Assembly: GCA_947479455.1 (NCBI GenBank)
Contig: CANJZE010000019.1
Span: 31,807 to 95,806, forward strand
Length of the DNA stretch: 64,000 bases
Direction of reading: 5' to 3'
Source of the DNA: Bacteroidota bacterium
Lineage (GTDB): Bacteria; Bacteroidota; Bacteroidia; Chitinophagales; LD1
Under the pieces are notes generated by a model, which was not told the origin of the DNA, ran no database searches, and was given only the letters and a program-made list of their open reading frames with translations. Position 1 is the stretch's first letter. The number at the start of each line of letters is the position of its first letter. Below are positions 44,270-54,154 of this stretch, one piece after another. Both the position numbers and the translations under genes were made by a program.

Positions 44270-47200
44270 ATGAATACGCAAAAAATTATTTCGCTTCTAA
44301 CGGCAATTATTTTTCAAATCAATTTACACGCGCAATCGTGGGCGGCATTCGGCAACACAAATACCACTGCCGATTTGAAAGCCATTCAAATGTTGAACAC
44401 AAACTTGGGTTACGCGTGTGGTGGAAACGGGGTCATTATTAAAACAACCGATGGTGGTGCCAACTGGACTCCGCAAACAACCAATGTGAGCATTACTTTG
44501 CGCGACATTTTTTTCTTCGACCAAAATAATGGCTGGGCAATTGGCGAAAGCGGAACCATTCTGCACACTGTTGATGGAGGCGCCAATTGGAATGCACAAA
44601 TCAGCGGAGTGCCCGTTGCATTGTATGCCGTCAAATTTTATTCGCTTACAAATGGTTATGCCGTTGGCGCATCGGGCAAGGTGCTGAAAACAATTGATGG
44701 TGGCGCGAACTGGACTAACCCGCAATCTTTCAATCCAAGTATTTGGGGCTTAAGTATTGTGAACCCAACTACTGCATGGGCTACGGGGCAAATGGTCAGT
44801 GGAGTTGGTCCGCTGGTAATTAAAACAACTAATGCGGGAACAAATTGGGCGGCACAACCCAACCCGAATGTGACAGGATTCAACAATCTGAACGATGTGT
44901 ATTTTACCGATATTGCCAATGGATATTTGTGTGGCATGGCGGGCATTATTCGCAAAACAACTGATAGCGGCTCCACCTGGACTATTGTAAATTCAGGAAC
45001 AAGTTTCGAATTACTCGGGCTCGATTTTCTGGATACGCAACGCGGTTGGGCGGTGGGCCGGCAGAACGTGATTTTGCACACCGCAGATGGAAATAATTGG
45101 AGCGCGCAGTTTTCGGGTTTGAGCGGTGCGCATAGTTTATGGGATGTTGATTTTGTAAATGATACCACCGGATTTATTGTTACCGATACCGGAGTTGTGA
45201 TGAAATATATTCCTCCGGTTGTTGGAAATCCGATTCAGATTTTTCAACCGAATGGTGCCGAAGTTTGGCAGGCGGGAAATACTTACAATATTATTTGGGG
45301 CGCAAATGGTGTGAGCAATGTGAAGATTGAATACTCGCTGAACAACGGAAATAATTGGACCGTGATTGCTGCAAATGTTTCGGCTGCGCTGGGAAGTTAC
45401 GCATGGACAGTTCCACAGAATGCGCTTTCGCAACAGGCATTGGTGCGCATAAGTGATGTGGCGAATGCAAACACAAACGATGTGAGCAATACCAATTTTA
45501 TTCTCATCAACATTGCAGTGGGCAAAGATTATTCGGTGCTACTTTCTGCGGTGGCAAATAATAATCCTGCTTCTATTCAAGTGAATTGGGCGAACGATGC
45601 CAACGCTACGCAGTATGTAATTGACAGAAAGCTGAAGCCCGATACTTCCTGGAATTATTTGGGCACGGTGAGTGGTTCAATAAATACATACACCGACAAC
45701 ACAACACAAATTGGAACTGGTTACGAATATCGCGTTACCAAAACCACTCCGCTTGTTACAGGTTACGGCTATATCTATTCTGCTATTGAATTACCCGCAG
45801 TGGATGCGCGTGGAAATATTTTGTTGTTGGTGGATAGTTCGTTTGCTGTGTATTTGCAAAATGAAATTGCGCGAATAGAAACTGATTTAATTGGCGATGG
45901 ATGGAAAGTGCAAACGCAAATTGTTTCTCCGAATCAAAATGCAGCGCAAGTAAAATCGCTCATCACCAATCTTTACAACGGCACAGCGGGAAACATTCAG
46001 AGCCTTTTCCTCATTGGCAATGTGAAGGTTCCTTACTCGGGAAATTATGCGCCCGATGGCCACACCGAGCGCGTGGGCGCGCAACCTGCCGATTGTTTTT
46101 ATGGTGATATAGATGGTGTGTGGACAGATGTAATTACGGTAGTAAACAGCGGAATTATTTACAACACGAATGTTCCAGGTGATGGACGATGGGACCAATC
46201 GCAACTTCCTTCAACTACAGAAATTGAAGTAGGCAGAATTGACATGCACAACATGGGTGGGTTCGGAATGAGCGAACAGGATTTGCTTAAACAATACTTA
46301 GACCGCAATCATAACTACCGCAAGAAAAATTTTACCACCAATGGAAATGCACTGCTCAATACATCTATGGACAATTCTTTTCCAAATGTTTCTGCCGGTG
46401 CGTGGCGCAGTTTCAGCCCCATGTTGGGCGCTGCCAATTTGCAAAACATGAACACCTGCTACGGTGGTGTGGGCTGCATAGCGTTTATCGATTCGTTGAG
46501 CAGCAACAATTATTCGTGGGCTTACATGGGCGGTGGCGGCAGCGATACGAGCATGGGCACCGATGTGTTCACGAGTTCGCAGTGCATTCAAAATTCTATC
46601 AACACAGTTTTTATGCAGATGTATGGCAGCTACTTTGTAGAATGGAATAATGGTGGGCTGCACTTGCCAAATAATTTATTGCGCGCACCACTTGCTTCGA
46701 ATGGAACAACACTCGCCACCATGTGGACAGGGCGTGTGCCGTTTTGGTATTTCCACCACATGGGTTTGGGGGAAACTATTGGCTACGGAACTATGGTTTC
46801 GCAAAATAATTTGAGCACTTACGATTTGGGCTCTGTGCCAACTGCCCGCGCCATTCATATTGCATTGATGGGTGACCCTTCACTTAGGCAACACATTGTA
46901 GAGCCGGTTACCAATGTTTCCGCGGTGCAAAATATAACTGCTGCAGATATTACCTGGTCGGCTTCGAGTGAAGCGAATAGCGGCTACCATATTTATCGGG
47001 CAAATACAATCAATGGAAATTTTGTGCGCATCAATTCATCACCGGTTTTGCAAACAAATTTTACCGATGCCAATCCCATTTCCGGCAACAATGTTTACAT
47101 GGTGCGTGCATTAAAATTAGAAACAGTTCCATCGGGAACTTACTACAACATGAGCGAAGGAATTTTCGATTCGGTGGCGGTGATTATTACGTCCACCAAA

Positions 47201-47449
47201 AAAATAATTGCCGATGCCGATGTGCAATTACTTCCATCGCCCGCCAATAATTTTATAAATGTAACAGCCGGCAATTTTGTGATAGATGTAGTAACGGTGC
47301 TGGATGTAAACGGAAATGTAGTGTTGCAAAATTTTTCGCACAGCAAACAAATGACTATACATATAAGTGAACTTTCATCGGCACTTTATGTGGCGAAAAT
47401 ATTTTCGGGCAATCAAATTTTTTATCGAAAAATTTTAGTGGCGCATTGA
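44270..47449 (+). CDS. Ycf48/BNR-repeat, C25-like peptidase T9SS protein
   Basis: 1059 residues with signal peptide MNTQKIISLLTAIIFQINLHAQ. Residues ~25-310 are six Ycf48-type beta-propeller repeats (T.DGGANWT..., 'NNGWAIGESGTILHTVDGG'). Next come a Ser/Thr-rich Kre9-like domain (FQPNGAEVWQAGNTYNIIW, ~325-410) and an FN3 domain. A region from ~520 to ~870 resembles the caspase-like C25 (gingipain) peptidase fold, with NILLLVDSSFAVYLQNEIARI, LFLIGNVKVPYSGN and ALMGDPSLRQH. A type A sorting domain closes the protein (VQLLPSPANNFINVTAG...). I cannot confirm the catalytic Cys/His, so peptidase activity is inferred. A paralogue-like BNR gene follows. Confidence 0.8.
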   Translation: MNTQKIISLLTAIIFQINLHAQSWAAFGNTNTTADLKAIQMLNTNLGYACGGNGVIIKTTDGGANWTPQTTNVSITLRDIFFFDQNNGWAIGESGTILHTVDGGANWNAQISGVPVALYAVKFYSLTNGYAVGASGKVLKTIDGGANWTNPQSFNPSIWGLSIVNPTTAWATGQMVSGVGPLVIKTTNAGTNWAAQPNPNVTGFNNLNDVYFTDIANGYLCGMAGIIRKTTDSGSTWTIVNSGTSFELLGLDFLDTQRGWAVGRQNVILHTADGNNWSAQFSGLSGAHSLWDVDFVNDTTGFIVTDTGVVMKYIPPVVGNPIQIFQPNGAEVWQAGNTYNIIWGANGVSNVKIEYSLNNGNNWTVIAANVSAALGSYAWTVPQNALSQQALVRISDVANANTNDVSNTNFILINIAVGKDYSVLLSAVANNNPASIQVNWANDANATQYVIDRKLKPDTSWNYLGTVSGSINTYTDNTTQIGTGYEYRVTKTTPLVTGYGYIYSAIELPAVDARGNILLLVDSSFAVYLQNEIARIETDLIGDGWKVQTQIVSPNQNAAQVKSLITNLYNGTAGNIQSLFLIGNVKVPYSGNYAPDGHTERVGAQPADCFYGDIDGVWTDVITVVNSGIIYNTNVPGDGRWDQSQLPSTTEIEVGRIDMHNMGGFGMSEQDLLKQYLDRNHNYRKKNFTTNGNALLNTSMDNSFPNVSAGAWRSFSPMLGAANLQNMNTCYGGVGCIAFIDSLSSNNYSWAYMGGGGSDTSMGTDVFTSSQCIQNSINTVFMQMYGSYFVEWNNGGLHLPNNLLRAPLASNGTTLATMWTGRVPFWYFHHMGLGETIGYGTMVSQNNLSTYDLGSVPTARAIHIALMGDPSLRQHIVEPVTNVSAVQNITAADITWSASSEANSGYHIYRANTINGNFVRINSSPVLQTNFTDANPISGNNVYMVRALKLETVPSGTYYNMSEGIFDSVAVIITSTKKIIADADVQLLPSPANNFINVTAGNFVIDVVTVLDVNGNVVLQNFSHSKQMTIHISELSSALYVAKIFSGNQIFYRKILVAH

Positions 47450-47559
47450 TTCTACTACGGGAATTGATTTCAATTCCTAAAACAATTGCGGGGTAAATAA
47501 TCCGCAGCAAATTTTTTAAAAAACTGTTTGGCAAAAAAATTTCCACAAAAAGCGGAACA

Positions 47560-47573
47560 GGGATTCTCATTTC
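47560..47573 (+). promoter_or_regulatory. Shared leader motif upstream of BNR-type gene 2
   Basis: Exact copy of GGGATTCTCATTTC, with AAAAAAATTTC 15-20 nt before it, 23 nt before the ATG at 47597. Same spacing as the copy at 44233-44246. Confidence 0.5.
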
Positions 47574-47596
47574 TAAAAACTAAAAATTCAAACAAA

Positions 47597-50532
47597 ATGA
47601 AACCAATAAAATTTTTAATCGCGCTCTTTATTTGGCATTTCAATCTGCAATCTGCAACCGGTCAACCCGTAACGCCAACCACTTGGAATAGCCGCGGAGT
47701 AGGTGGTGGTGGTTCGGTGCATGACGTTGCTATAAACCCAAACGACAGCAACGATATGTTTATGGTGTGCGACATGAGCGATTTGTTTCGCACCAAAGAT
47801 TTTGGAAAGCACTGGACAACACAACCGTTTCAAAAAATCACGGTGACCAATAATTCTTCAGTGCATTTCACCAACTCACCGGCTATGATTTATGCTTTGC
47901 GCAGCAACAAAAATTCGCTTTTGTTTCCGGTGCTTAGCAAAGATTCGGGCACTACTTGGAATACACTTGCGCTCAACCCTTGCACCAGCGGTGCGTTTCG
48001 CATGTCGGTAAGTCCCGATTCGGCAGGCATGTTTGTGATTGCCGATAAAAACAAACTTTTTTTCTCGCGCGATACTGGTGCTACTTACAAAGGAGGCAGC
48101 AGCGTTAACCAACCTTTTTATAGCGTGGCGGCAAACACAAAGGGGCTAATGCTTGCCGGTGTGTTTTGGGATTATCCGAAAATATATGTGTGCACCAATA
48201 AGGGTTTGCTGATTTCTACCAATGGCGGAAGCAATTTTAATTTGTTGAGCGATACTGCCGGAATTAATTTTGCAACAGAAGAAATAATAAATTTTAGCGG
48301 AGCGAAGCGCGGTAACACCACCAGATTTTTTGTGTAACCCTTTCGCCAAATACGGTGAAACCCGGTTCGCGCGGACCGGACCAGGGGCAGTTTAAAAATT
48401 TATATCGCAAAAATGTTGGCGATGTATCCTGGACAAATATCAAGAACAATTTATCGAACCCGGCTGCCAACAAAATTTATTTTGTAGCAATGGTGCGCAA
48501 CAATATTGATACGCTTTATCTTGCCGGCTGCGACACTATGTATTACAACGGCACACATGCCGTGCATACTGTTTTTAAAACTACCGATGGCGGAAATACA
48601 TGGGCAAATGTTTTTCTGAACAACTACACCTTCAATCAAAATAAAAACGTTTACACCGGTTGGCAAGGCGGAACCAACGACCCTACGTTTAACCACAATT
48701 GGTATGGCACTGCTTTTTGTGGCGGGCTTGCCGTGGACCCAAACAACATTAACCGGTTGGCGGTTACCAACTCTTACGATATTCATGTGAGCACCAACGG
48801 AGGAAAAATTTGGAAACAAGCCTACACTGATGAAACCTACCAACACGATACCGCGGTGTTTGTAAACGCCACTTCAACTTGTAAAACTACCGGCTTTGAA
48901 CCCACTGTAGCTTACTGGCTTACCTGGTCCGATTCGCTTAATCTGATTGCGGGCTTGGCAGATTTAATAGCTGCAAGAAGTGCCGATGGGGGAAACATTT
49001 GGAACATGAATAGAAATAATTTGATGGAGCCAAAAATCAATGACATCAGTATTATGCTGAAACATCCGAACGGAAAAATTTATGCGGCTTGTGGCGATGT
49101 GCCCGGTTCAAACGGTGACTTTACCGATACGCGATTGGCGCAACTGAAAGGCAAAATTGCCTTTACTGCCGACCATGGATTGAACTGGGATACCATTGGT
49201 AAATTTAAACAGACTGTTACCGGAATTGCCATTGACCCGAACCATCCAGATACTATGTATGCTGCCATACAAGATACTGCTCGCGGTGCCGGTGGAATAT
49301 ATGTTTGCTACCACATTAATTCGCCATCGCCACACACTTGGGTGAAATTAAATTCGCCTGCGCGCACACAAGGCAGAGCAAGCACAATTAAAGTTTTGAA
49401 AGACGGAACCTTGCTGTGCACGTATGCCGCGCGCGATACCGGAAAAATAGCGCAGTCCTATTATTACCCCGATAGCTCCGGTGTTTTTTACAGCGATAAC
49501 GCAGGCACTACGTGGAAAGAAAATAATCCGGTGGGCTTAAAATATAACGTAACCGATGTAGTGGTTGACCCGAACGACCCCAGCGATAGCACTTGGTTTG
49601 CGGCTTCAGCGGCAGGGGGCACAACACAGTTCGGGCTTTACCGCACAACCAATCGCGGAGGTTCTTGGACAAAAGTTTTTGGCACCGGTGTTATCAGTTG
49701 CACCTTTCACCCGGACACGGTAAATCACAAACACGAAATGTATTTGTGCACCGAATTTGATGGCTTGTATTACGTTACCAATACCCATTCATCGTTCGAT
49801 ACGTTGGCATTAGCTGCGTATCCTTTTCGCAGACCACAGCGCGTTTTTTTTAATCCATATAAGGTCAGCGAAGTTTGGGTAGCAGGTTTTGGAAATGGAT
49901 ACCGCATAGGCAATGTGCCAATGGTAATTGACACTACGATTACTTCTATCGAAAACGCTTTGCCCGTTGAGTTGATTTCATTTGATGTTTACGCCATTGA
50001 AAACTCTGCGCTGCTGCAATGGGAAACGGCCATTGAAATCAACAACGAAAAATTTGAAGTAGAACGAAGTGCCGATGCCATTTCGTTTCAAAAAATTGGT
50101 ACAGTGCTTGGCAATGGAAACTCCACTTCGCTTCAGCAATATGCTTTTACTGATGAGGGCGCGAATGATTTTGCTTCGCAGAAAAATCAAACAGTGGTTT
50201 ATTACCGACTGAAACAAATTGATTACGATGGTGCGTTTGAATACACCGAAATTAACGCTGCTAATTTTAGTGGAAGTAATTTTCTGGCTTCGCTGTTCTT
50301 TCCAAATCCTGCGCAGAGCAACACGCGAATTGAATACGAATTGAGTGATGCCAGCGATGTGGAGATTTCAATTTACGATTTGAACGGAAGAAAAATTGTT
50401 TCACTTTCCAATGAACATCAAACGGCTGGAAAACATTTTCTCGATTTGAATACCGATATGCTTACAGCTGGAATTTATTTTGTGCGAATGAATGCGGGCG
50501 AAATTATTTGCAAGAAGTTGGTGAAGCAGTAA
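47597..50532 (+). pseudogene. BNR/sortilin-repeat T9SS glycosidase-like protein with a frameshift
   Basis: Two open frames (47597-48337 and 48332-50532) join if one T is added to the T6 run at 48326-48331. The joint then reads ...TTRFFCVTLSPNTVKPGS..., giving 978 residues in total. Signal peptide MKPIKFLIALFIWHFNLQS. BNR/VPS10-type propeller repeats (LFRTKDFGKHWTTQPF, STNGGSNF, TTDGGNTWANVF, YSDNAGTTWKENNP, TTNRGGSWTKVF) run almost to residue 770. A type A sorting domain follows (LFFPNPAQSNTRIEYEL). The family includes sialidase/xyloglucanase-like propellers; no catalytic residue is claimed. The shift lies in a homopolymer, so it may be a sequencing error, a pseudogene or a slippage site. Confidence 0.8.
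48326..48331 (+). other. T6 homopolymer at frameshift
   Basis: The zero frame reads AGA-TTT-TTT-GTG-TAA. A seventh T would give AGA-TTT-TTT-TGT-GTA and join the second frame. The heptamer A-TTT-TTT does not fit the canonical X-XXY-YYZ slippery pattern exactly. Confidence 0.8.
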
Positions 50533-50619
50533 ACCCGGTTCTGTATCGAAGGTCAGACCATTACTGCGCAACATTTGTATGTTCCCCTTTACTAAAATGG
50601 AAACCATAAATTTGTTTGT

Positions 50620-51018
50620 ATGAAAAGCAAACCTCTTCACACAAGCATGCGCATGGCAATTGCGCTGGGAATATTTTTGCCTTTGGCAGAAACCGTTCGA
50701 AGAATACATGAAGTTCTTGCTTTTGAAAATTTCTTTCGCTGGTTCGATGACTACACTCTAGGTGCTGTGCTTTTGTGCTCGGCATTTTTAGTTTGGAAAC
50801 AAAAACAAAACGCCACCCTATATTTAATTGCCGCATGGGGTACCGCGGCAGGTGGTTTAACGTTGAGTTTGTATGGACAATTCGATGGTTATTTCAAAAA
50901 CAATCCCGATGCAGGAATTTTTTCTTCGGGCTTTGTACTCATTGCAAAAGCGCTTATTTTATTTTACATCCTTATCGCATTACAACAAAGTATTAAATCA
51001 ACCAACCATCAAGCATAA
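50620..51018 (+). CDS. Small membrane protein
   Basis: 132 residues with four hydrophobic segments (~10-25, 45-58, 66-80, 98-118) and a positively charged N-terminus (MKSKPLHTSMRMAIALGIFLPLAETVRRIHEVLAFENFFRWFDDY). I do not recognise the family. The stop (TAA) overlaps the ATG of the esterase gene (51018), so it is coupled to that gene. Confidence 0.65.
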   Translation: MKSKPLHTSMRMAIALGIFLPLAETVRRIHEVLAFENFFRWFDDYTLGAVLLCSAFLVWKQKQNATLYLIAAWGTAAGGLTLSLYGQFDGYFKNNPDAGIFSSGFVLIAKALILFYILIALQQSIKSTNHQA

Positions 51019-52472
51019 TGAAAAATTTTCTGCGCGTATTTGTGTTATCTATTGTCTATTGTCTAACAACTAATATCTGCTCCGCGCAATTCACGCTCAC
51101 CGTTACCAATGGTTACGGAAGCGGAACATACAACGCAGGCGATACTATAAATATTTGGAGCAGAGAATTTCCGTTGACCGATGTTTTTGACAAGTGGACA
51201 GGCGATGTGCAGGTTTTGGAATATGCCGATGAGTGGCACACTGCAGTAATTATGCCTGCGCAAAATGTTTCGGTAACCGGCCATACTCGCACCATCGGTT
51301 CGTTTACTATTAACCACGAAAGCATTCGCGGGCGCGATACGTTGAAAGAAGTTTACTCGTACTTTCCACCAAACTTTAAAGGAGTAATTTTTTGTTTTCA
51401 CGGCACCGGAGGTCAAGCTTCTAACTGGACAACACTGTTCGACTATGTGCAATTTCTGCACGATGCCGTAGCCGATACGTTTGCTTTTATAATTACCGAA
51501 TCGGAAGAAACCACTAAGCATACTGATTTGAATGGTAACGGAAAAACCAACCAATGGAACTATACACCTTATGATGCTACCAATGTTGATTTTGCCAACC
51601 TTCAGGCTTTAATAGATACGTTTAAACAACGCGGCATCACCAATGCTTCTACAAATTATTTTTCGGTGGGCATGAGTAACGGTGGTGCGTTTTCGGCTAC
51701 TGCGGCTACTTATTTTAATTGGACGGCAGCGGTTTCGTATTGTGCGCAGGCGGGCAATTTGCTGGCAAGTATTACTACCGTACCTATACAATGGTGCATG
51801 GCTAAGTACGATAATCATCCCAACGTAGGTGCAGCAGGAAATGCAGAAGCCCTGGCTAATCACAATACGCTGGTAAGCCGTGGTATTTGTTCGCGTTATT
51901 TTTTGTTCGACCACTCGCCTGTGTACCCACAACGATTTATGCGCAGTGCTACGGTTACGCAAACAAAATCGAACAATCTTTATCTTGAATTGCAAAACAA
52001 CAACCTGTTGAGTGCCGATAAGTATTTGCTGTATGCTACTGATACTATTGGTGCACGCATTCTTGCTTCGCCCGCTTCATACCCGCAGTATCTTACACTG
52101 GCGGCTACCGATAAACTCTTTATGGCTACGCAGGTAGATGTGATGTATTCTGCCCATCAGTTTTTTTGCGATTATGATAAACGCACGCTGGAGTTTTTTA
52201 ATTATCAGTGTAGTGTGCCTACGGTAATACAAGACATTAGACATGCGATGTTAGACATTAGACTGAACCCAAACCCAACCTCCGACAATCTGAATGTTTC
52301 TGTTCCTGAAAATTTTATTGGAGAAGAAATTTCGGTGTTTGATTTAAGTGGCAGAAAAATTTTGAGTTCGGTTGTTACCACCTTGAACGTTGAACTGCAA
52401 ACCGTCAACCTGGCTTCGGGTATTTACTTTGTAAAAATTGGAAACAACGCGAAGAAATTTGTGAAACAATAA
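51018..52472 (+). CDS. T9SS-exported PHB-depolymerase-like esterase (alpha/beta hydrolase)
   Basis: 484 residues. The signal peptide MKNFLRVFVLSIVYCLTTNICSA has a hydrophobic core partly encoded by a TCTATTGTCTATTGTC repeat. A short beta-sandwich domain (~25-95) is followed by an alpha/beta hydrolase: VIFCFHGTGG oxyanion loop, the nucleophile elbow VGMSNGGAFSA (Ser in GxSxG) and DHSPVYP with a likely catalytic Asp/His late in the domain. It fits the PHB depolymerase/feruloyl-esterase-like (LpqC) family. The C-terminal sorting domain starts RLNPNPTSDNLNVSVPENFIGEEIS. The link between hydrolase and sorting domain is made from an ATTAGACAT repeat. Confidence 0.85.
   Translation: MKNFLRVFVLSIVYCLTTNICSAQFTLTVTNGYGSGTYNAGDTINIWSREFPLTDVFDKWTGDVQVLEYADEWHTAVIMPAQNVSVTGHTRTIGSFTINHESIRGRDTLKEVYSYFPPNFKGVIFCFHGTGGQASNWTTLFDYVQFLHDAVADTFAFIITESEETTKHTDLNGNGKTNQWNYTPYDATNVDFANLQALIDTFKQRGITNASTNYFSVGMSNGGAFSATAATYFNWTAAVSYCAQAGNLLASITTVPIQWCMAKYDNHPNVGAAGNAEALANHNTLVSRGICSRYFLFDHSPVYPQRFMRSATVTQTKSNNLYLELQNNNLLSADKYLLYATDTIGARILASPASYPQYLTLAATDKLFMATQVDVMYSAHQFFCDYDKRTLEFFNYQCSVPTVIQDIRHAMLDIRLNPNPTSDNLNVSVPENFIGEEISVFDLSGRKILSSVVTTLNVELQTVNLASGIYFVKIGNNAKKFVKQ
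52232..52263. repeat. Short-period ATTAGACAT repeat in linker coding region
   Basis: AGACATTAGACAT...TTAGACATTAGAC is a tandem 9-nt period with a small internal inversion. It codes for the linker 'QDIRHAMLDIRL' between hydrolase and sorting domain. A reverse-sense copy of the same word lies at 53619-53649. Confidence 0.7.
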
Positions 52473-52481
52473 ATCGCATTT

Positions 52482-53708
52482 ATGAAATGTAGATACTGGC
52501 TTGCCTTGTTTCTGTTTTTTGCGGTGGAGTCTGTTTCGGCTCAGGCACTCAATGCTTTTTTGCTGCAATGGCGGGCAGTAAGTTGTAATAATGATGGCGG
52601 CAAAGTGTCGGTGCAGGCATACGGAGGCGGTGGCGGCTATACTTATTTGTGGAGCACAGGTGCAGTTGCCGATACGGTTTACAATTTATCTGCCGGAGAA
52701 GTTTCCGTAACCATTTACAGCGGTGTTGATTCGATGGTGCGCAGTATTACATTAGCTCCTTTCGGGCCTGATACGGTAGTATTTCGCCCTGCCTGCTACG
52801 GTATAAATGACGGCTCCATATTCATAGATAATTTTTCAGGACAATATCCTTTGCAGTATGTGTGGTATAAAAACGATACGCTACTGGCTGCCACTACTTC
52901 ATACATCGATAGTTTAACGCCTGCCACTTATCGGTACTACGTAACCGATGGAGGCGGCTGTGTGGATTCGGGCACGTTAGAAATAAAAACTTCTTCGCCT
53001 GTAATACAGGCCTATCTTTCTGATTCATCGCTTTGTTATCAGCAGCAGGCGCTGGTTTGGTTTACTCCCGGTTTTACTATGCCCGATGGAGGCGGCAACT
53101 TTTACAATTCTACCACCGATACATTTTTTTATAACAACATTCAGGGCAACCTGAATCAGATTCCCACCGGTGGTTACGATAGTATTGGCTGCTGGGCAGA
53201 AACCACTTTGCCTATGGTATATACACAAGGGCATCCTTACCCCGACCCGCTTTATCTAAGGCATGATACTGTGATGGTTTACTGGGGCAATCCTTCGCTG
53301 AGTTATCCCGGCTATCGTTACAGATGGAGCAGCGGAGGTGTTACGGTTTTAGATTCTACGCTGTCGTATTTAATTGTTGATACAGCAGGGCAGTATAGCT
53401 GCACCGTTTACAATGAGTATGACTGTCCGTACACCAGTTTCATTTGGGTAACCACGGTGGGGTTTCAAGAGTTTGAAGTTTTTGGTTTACAGTTTACAGT
53501 TTACCCGAATCCTGCCAGCGGTAACTTGAATATTTCTGTTCCCGAAAATTTAATTGGCGAAGAAATTTCTGTGTTTGATTTAAGTGGAAGAAAAATTTTG
53601 AGTGAGAAGGCTGTTCAATCTAATGTCTATTGTCTAACATCTAAAATCTCCTCCGGTATTTACTTTGTGAAGATTGGAAACCTTGCGAAGAAATTTGTAA
53701 AGCAGTAA
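52482..53708 (+). CDS. T9SS-exported SprB/Ig-repeat protein
   Basis: 408 residues with signal peptide MKCRYWLALFLFFAVESVSA. SprB-like repeat units, rich in 'YLWSTGAVADTVYNLSAGEVSVTIYS' and 'YVWYKNDTLLAATTSYIDSLTPATYRYYVTDGGGCVDSG', form a beta-sandwich adhesin-type stalk. The sorting domain (FTVYPNPASGNLNISVPENLIGEEISVFDLSGRKIL) is nearly the same as in the two other neighbours. The linker again includes short-period repeat (NVYCLTSKIS). Ten nt after the esterase gene, so probably the same operon. Confidence 0.82.
   Translation: MKCRYWLALFLFFAVESVSAQALNAFLLQWRAVSCNNDGGKVSVQAYGGGGGYTYLWSTGAVADTVYNLSAGEVSVTIYSGVDSMVRSITLAPFGPDTVVFRPACYGINDGSIFIDNFSGQYPLQYVWYKNDTLLAATTSYIDSLTPATYRYYVTDGGGCVDSGTLEIKTSSPVIQAYLSDSSLCYQQQALVWFTPGFTMPDGGGNFYNSTTDTFFYNNIQGNLNQIPTGGYDSIGCWAETTLPMVYTQGHPYPDPLYLRHDTVMVYWGNPSLSYPGYRYRWSSGGVTVLDSTLSYLIVDTAGQYSCTVYNEYDCPYTSFIWVTTVGFQEFEVFGLQFTVYPNPASGNLNISVPENLIGEEISVFDLSGRKILSEKAVQSNVYCLTSKISSGIYFVKIGNLAKKFVKQ
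53619..53649. repeat. Short-period TCTAATGTCTATTGTCTAACAT repeat
   Basis: A tandem word inside the sorting-domain coding region of the SprB-like gene, encoding SNVYCLTSK. The same word type occurs in the signal peptide coding regions at 6837-6868 and 51048-51078, and in reverse sense at 52232-52263. Confidence 0.7.
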
Positions 53709-53711
53709 TCT

Positions 53712-54152
53712 ATGAACACACCAGCTAACGAAATTATCTCCACGCGAATTATTAATGCATCGCGCGAAAAAGTTTATCGCGCATTTGTAAACCCACAACA
53801 TTTGAAAAACTGGTGGGGACCAAAAGGGTTTACCAATACGTTTTATGAGTTTGATTTACGCGCAGGCGGCAAATGGAAATTTACCATGCATGGACCCGAT
53901 GGCGCCAACTACGAAAACGAAAGTGAGTTTGTAGAAATTGCAGAGAACGAGAAGATTCTTTTCAATCATATCGTTAATCCTTTGTTTCAAATGATAATAA
54001 GCTTTGAAGAAGCAGAAGGGAAAACAAAATTTGGATTCAGAATGATTTTTGCAAGCGAAGAACTATGCAATCAGCTCAAGCCAATTTGCATACCAAGCAA
54101 TGAAGAAAATTTTGATAGGCTGGAAGCAGAGTTGCAAAAAATGGTTGATTGA
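53712..54152 (+). CDS. SRPBCC/AHSA1-domain protein
   Basis: 146 residues. The START-like AHSA1 pattern is visible: ISTRIINASREKVYRAFVNPQHLKNWWGPKGFTN (residues 10-43), DLRAGGKWKFTMHGPDG, and a closing helix NFDRLEAELQKMVD. These proteins bind small hydrophobic ligands or support chaperones; the ligand is unknown. The gene starts 3 nt after the preceding T9SS gene and ends 2 nt from the convergent desaturase stop. Confidence 0.85.
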   Translation: MNTPANEIISTRIINASREKVYRAFVNPQHLKNWWGPKGFTNTFYEFDLRAGGKWKFTMHGPDGANYENESEFVEIAENEKILFNHIVNPLFQMIISFEEAEGKTKFGFRMIFASEELCNQLKPICIPSNEENFDRLEAELQKMVD

Positions 54153-54154
54153 AT

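Noticed and set aside
48320..48340. Programmed -1 frameshifting
   Set aside because: The A-TTT-TTT site does not fit the canonical slippery heptamer, and no downstream structure was obvious; simple homopolymer indel is preferred.
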